The translations under genes and the position numbers were made by a program. From assembly GCF_035751725.1 (NCBI RefSeq), contig NZ_CP142104.1, forward strand, positions 2,542,001-2,606,000: a stretch of 64,000 nucleotides of DNA. The letters are read 5' to 3'. Position 1 is the first letter of the stretch. Each line of letters starts with the position of its first letter. The stretch is from Pseudomonas frederiksbergensis (lineage in GTDB: Bacteria; Pseudomonadota; Gammaproteobacteria; Pseudomonadales; Pseudomonadaceae). Positions 63,527 to 64,000 of this stretch are shown here, in pieces. The notes under the pieces are model-generated. The model searched no databases. It had not been told where the DNA came from and was given only the letters and a program-made list of their open reading frames with translations.

Positions 63527-64000
63527 TCAGATAAACACGATTTCGTACGGCATGCCCATGCGATCAAGGATGACCCGCGGCACCAGCGGTGAGATGCCGG
63601 TGGTCGGTTCGCTGCTGAGCTGGCTGGCATAGGCGTGCATGGCGTGGCGCTTACGGGCGGTGGTCCAGACGTCCAGGCGCAATTTACGCGCCCGATGCCA
63701 GGGGAGCCTGTTTTGTTCACGAACCGGCCAATGCCAGGCCCACACCGGCAGTTCATTGAACGCCGCGCCGACGGTTTCGGCAGCCAAGGCTCCGGCCCGG
63801 CCGACCGTATCGTGGTCGCTGTCGCCGTCCAGGCGCCAGGTGCTGAACACCACGTCGCCAGGCTTGAGGTAATGGCCAATGAATGCAGTCAATTGGGCTT
63901 CATGTTCGGCAAGGCTCTTTTCCGGAAACCCCCCGCGTACCCATTGCAGGCCATGGGAAGGCACGCCCAGGCGATGCAAGGCGTCCACGCTTTCCTGGGG
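63527..64000 (-). CDS. PIG-L-family deacetylase, partial
   Basis: The frame is open from the right window edge to a stop at 63527 (158 codons seen, C-terminal part only). Features: 'HYLKPGDVVFSTWRLDGDSD' with HDTVGRA (Asp/His metal-binding region of the second motif), a WHWPVREQNRLPW segment and a terminal 'RMGMPYEIVFI'. The N-terminal HPDDE motif lies outside the window. It probably removes acetyl groups from a sugar. The start cannot be given. Confidence 0.75.
   Translation of the reverse strand, partial: PQESVDALHRLGVPSHGLQWVRGGFPEKSLAEHEAQLTAFIGHYLKPGDVVFSTWRLDGDSDHDTVGRAGALAAETVGAAFNELPVWAWHWPVREQNRLPWHRARKLRLDVWTTARKRHAMHAYASQLSSEPTTGISPLVPRVILDRMGMPYEIVFI

Overview
The window looks like a Pseudomonas chromosome, most likely from the P. 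fluorescens lineage. It is mostly GC-rich, carries many REP/REPIN hairpins built on GAGGGAGCTTGCTCCC or GGGAGCGAGCTTGCTCCC cores, and has the typical pseudomonad order narL-narX / narK1-narK2-narG-narH-narJ-narI-ppiC-moaA. No tRNA, rRNA, CRISPR array or insertion sequence was seen. The species assignment is inference from gene order and repeats.

Layout. (1) 1-5145, minus strand, more AT-rich: a RiPP-type operon with a 58-aa candidate precursor peptide, a bidirectional hairpin, YcaO, TfuA, an HExxH putative peptide-modifying enzyme, a ubiquitin-like sulfur carrier, an E1-like enzyme fused to a rhodanese domain, and an MFS exporter that runs off the left edge. This is the best candidate for an undescribed system: a thioamide-forming peptide pathway with its own sulfur supply. 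(2) 5597-24207: anaerobic metabolism. It holds a DGC-domain protein behind an Anr/Dnr box, a Dnr-like regulator, NarXL, two nitrate/nitrite transporters, nitrate reductase NarGHJI, a parvulin, MoaA, and a class III ribonucleotide reductase whose glycyl-radical segment is encoded by a separate 53-aa gene. (3) 24321-35917: a chemoreceptor, an ftrABCD ferrous-iron uptake operon with a putative Fur box, DUF3079, an M20 dipeptidase, RlhA, a diguanylate cyclase and a small phosphodiesterase.

(4) 35928-40262: a small polyol/sugar operon (two TIM-barrel isomerases and a Gfo/Idh/MocA dehydrogenase) with a divergent LacI-family regulator. (5) 40296-46855: two convergent operons, each preceded by TGTAC(A/G)-N12-TGTACA, encoding lipid-related proteins (CHI-like, DUF3833 lipoprotein, DUF6482; DUF2878, CFA-type methyltransferase, DUF1365, flavin oxidoreductase, SDR, SnoaL-like). 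They resemble light- or B12-dependent MerR (LitR/CarH) regulons, but no photolyase or MerR gene is present. (6) 46899-49912: old yellow enzyme, pirin and a divergent LysR regulator.

(7) 50149-55853: a catabolic operon (flavin monooxygenase, RidA, DUF1028, M20 amidohydrolase) that ends in a truncated ABC ATPase start and an orphan substrate-binding protein, followed by a LysR gene. (8) 56060-60602: NADH-dehydrogenase-like flavoprotein, Lrp regulator, DMT exporter, GapN-type aldehyde dehydrogenase. (9) 60758-64000: two decayed autotransporter genes, an endonuclease/exonuclease/phosphatase-family protein and the 3' part of a PIG-L deacetylase.

How parts connect: narXL, Anr/Dnr boxes and molybdenum cofactor synthesis (MoaA) support nitrate respiration, while the oxygen-independent ribonucleotide reductase supplies dNTPs under the same conditions. 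Nir, nor and nos genes are not in the window.
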